A stretch of DNA of 64,000 nucleotides from Draconibacterium sp. GTDB taxonomy: Bacteria > Bacteroidota > Bacteroidia > Bacteroidales > Prolixibacteraceae. Where the stretch lies: positions 66,227 through 130,226 of the forward strand of contig JADIYN010000011.1 in NCBI GenBank assembly GCA_016705335.1, given 5' to 3'. The notes under the pieces were generated by a model that was not told where the DNA came from, did no database searches, and worked only from the letters and a program-made list of their open reading frames with translations. The stretch's first letter is position 1. Each line of letters starts with the position of its first letter. Both the position numbers and the translations under genes were made by a program. Below are positions 63,685-64,000 of the stretch, piece by piece.

Positions 63685-64000
63685 ATGAACAAATCAATTC
63701 TATTTTTTGCATTTGCAATGTTAATCTCAAACGCATTTGCACAGTGGCAACCTGCCGGAGATAAAATCAAAACTTCCTGGGCAGAAAAAATTGACGTAAA
63801 TAATGTGTTGCCTGAATATCCGCGGCCAATGATGGAACGCGCCGAATGGCAAAATCTGAACGGACTTTGGGACTACGCAATAGTAAAAGCAGGCTCGGCT
63901 GAACCAACAAATTTCGATGGTAAAATTCTTGTGCCTTTTGCCGCTGAATCAAGTCTTTCGGGTGTAATGAAAACAGTTGGCGACGAAAATGAATTGTGGT
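63685..64000 (+). CDS. GH2-family glycosidase, N-terminal fragment (runs off window)
   Basis: Signal peptide FAFAMLISNAFAQ, then ASP-rich entry EYPRPMMERAEWQNLNGLWDYAI, the classic start of the GH2 sugar-binding jelly-roll, and GKILVPFAAESSLSGV, where family members have IxVPF(P)xESxLSGV. The last visible residues are DENELW. Catalytic residues lie beyond the window. Beta-galactosidase, beta-glucuronidase and related activities are possible. Confidence 0.85.
   Translation, partial: MNKSILFFAFAMLISNAFAQWQPAGDKIKTSWAEKIDVNNVLPEYPRPMMERAEWQNLNGLWDYAIVKAGSAEPTNFDGKILVPFAAESSLSGVMKTVGDENELW

Overview
The window is AT-rich and reads as a chromosomal segment of a polysaccharide-degrading Bacteroidota bacterium, probably of the Marinilabiliales/Prolixibacteraceae type. 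This is inferred from gene content: lipoproteins with short lipoboxes, GH78/GH92/GH127/GH172/GH43 enzymes, DUF4139 proteins, SSS symporters and a UxaC/UxaE hexuronate cluster. A few TAnnTTTG -7-like boxes also fit. No rRNA, tRNA, CRISPR array, SusC/SusD pair or phage module was seen.

Layout. (1) Positions 1-12.8 kb, minus strand: a rhamnoside-directed gene set made of two GH78 alpha-L-rhamnosidases, a metallophosphoesterase, a propeller plus alpha/alpha-barrel protein, a DUF1349 protein, an HpaI-type aldolase, a HAD phosphatase and, at the head, an AraC regulator. (2) Positions 13-23.3 kb, plus strand, divergent from the regulator: a DapA/NanA-type lyase, an SSS symporter, a sialidase-fold protein, a VCBS/FG-GAP protein, a YdjC-type deacetylase, a GH92 mannosidase and a second metallophosphoesterase. 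(3) Positions 23.5-31 kb: mixed genes, namely an ATP-cone/Mrr-like nuclease, a VOC protein, a REP-associated Y1 transposase, a DUF4139 protein and a GNAT. (4) Positions 30.8-37.4 kb: a polysaccharide deacetylase overlapping a GH9 enzyme, then two tandem M14 carboxypeptidase-like genes, the first lacking its zinc ligands. (5) Positions 37.5-47.8 kb, minus strand: a hexuronate operon of Zn-dehydrogenase, Nramp, UxaE, UxaC, KDG kinase, KDPG aldolase and hexuronate MFS, followed by DUF819 and MDP-1 genes. (6) Positions 48-52.4 kb: a FtsX/MacB permease, a macro-like/TIR fusion and a small unknown gene. (7) Positions 52.5-64 kb, plus strand: a PQQ propeller, a GH43-like lipoprotein, GH127, GH172, GH43, a collapsed (possibly sulfatase) gene, GalM, two more GH43 and the start of a GH2 enzyme. 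The last group suits arabinofuranose-rich plant or microbial glycans.

Together the genes describe extracellular cleavage of rhamnose-, arabinose-, mannose- and uronate-containing polymers, uptake, and a hexuronate to KDG to KDPG to pyruvate plus glyceraldehyde-3-phosphate route. The fructuronate reductase (UxuB) and mannonate dehydratase (UxuA) are not recognisable here.

Quality warning. More than half of the genes are split by single-base indels, many beside homopolymers, in otherwise well-conserved proteins. One gene is largely replaced by poly-C tracts at 59612-59752. Most apparent pseudogenes are therefore probably sequencing or assembly errors. I annotated each such gene over its full span and give the approximate frameshift positions. 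Coordinates for split genes are those of the reconstructed reading.
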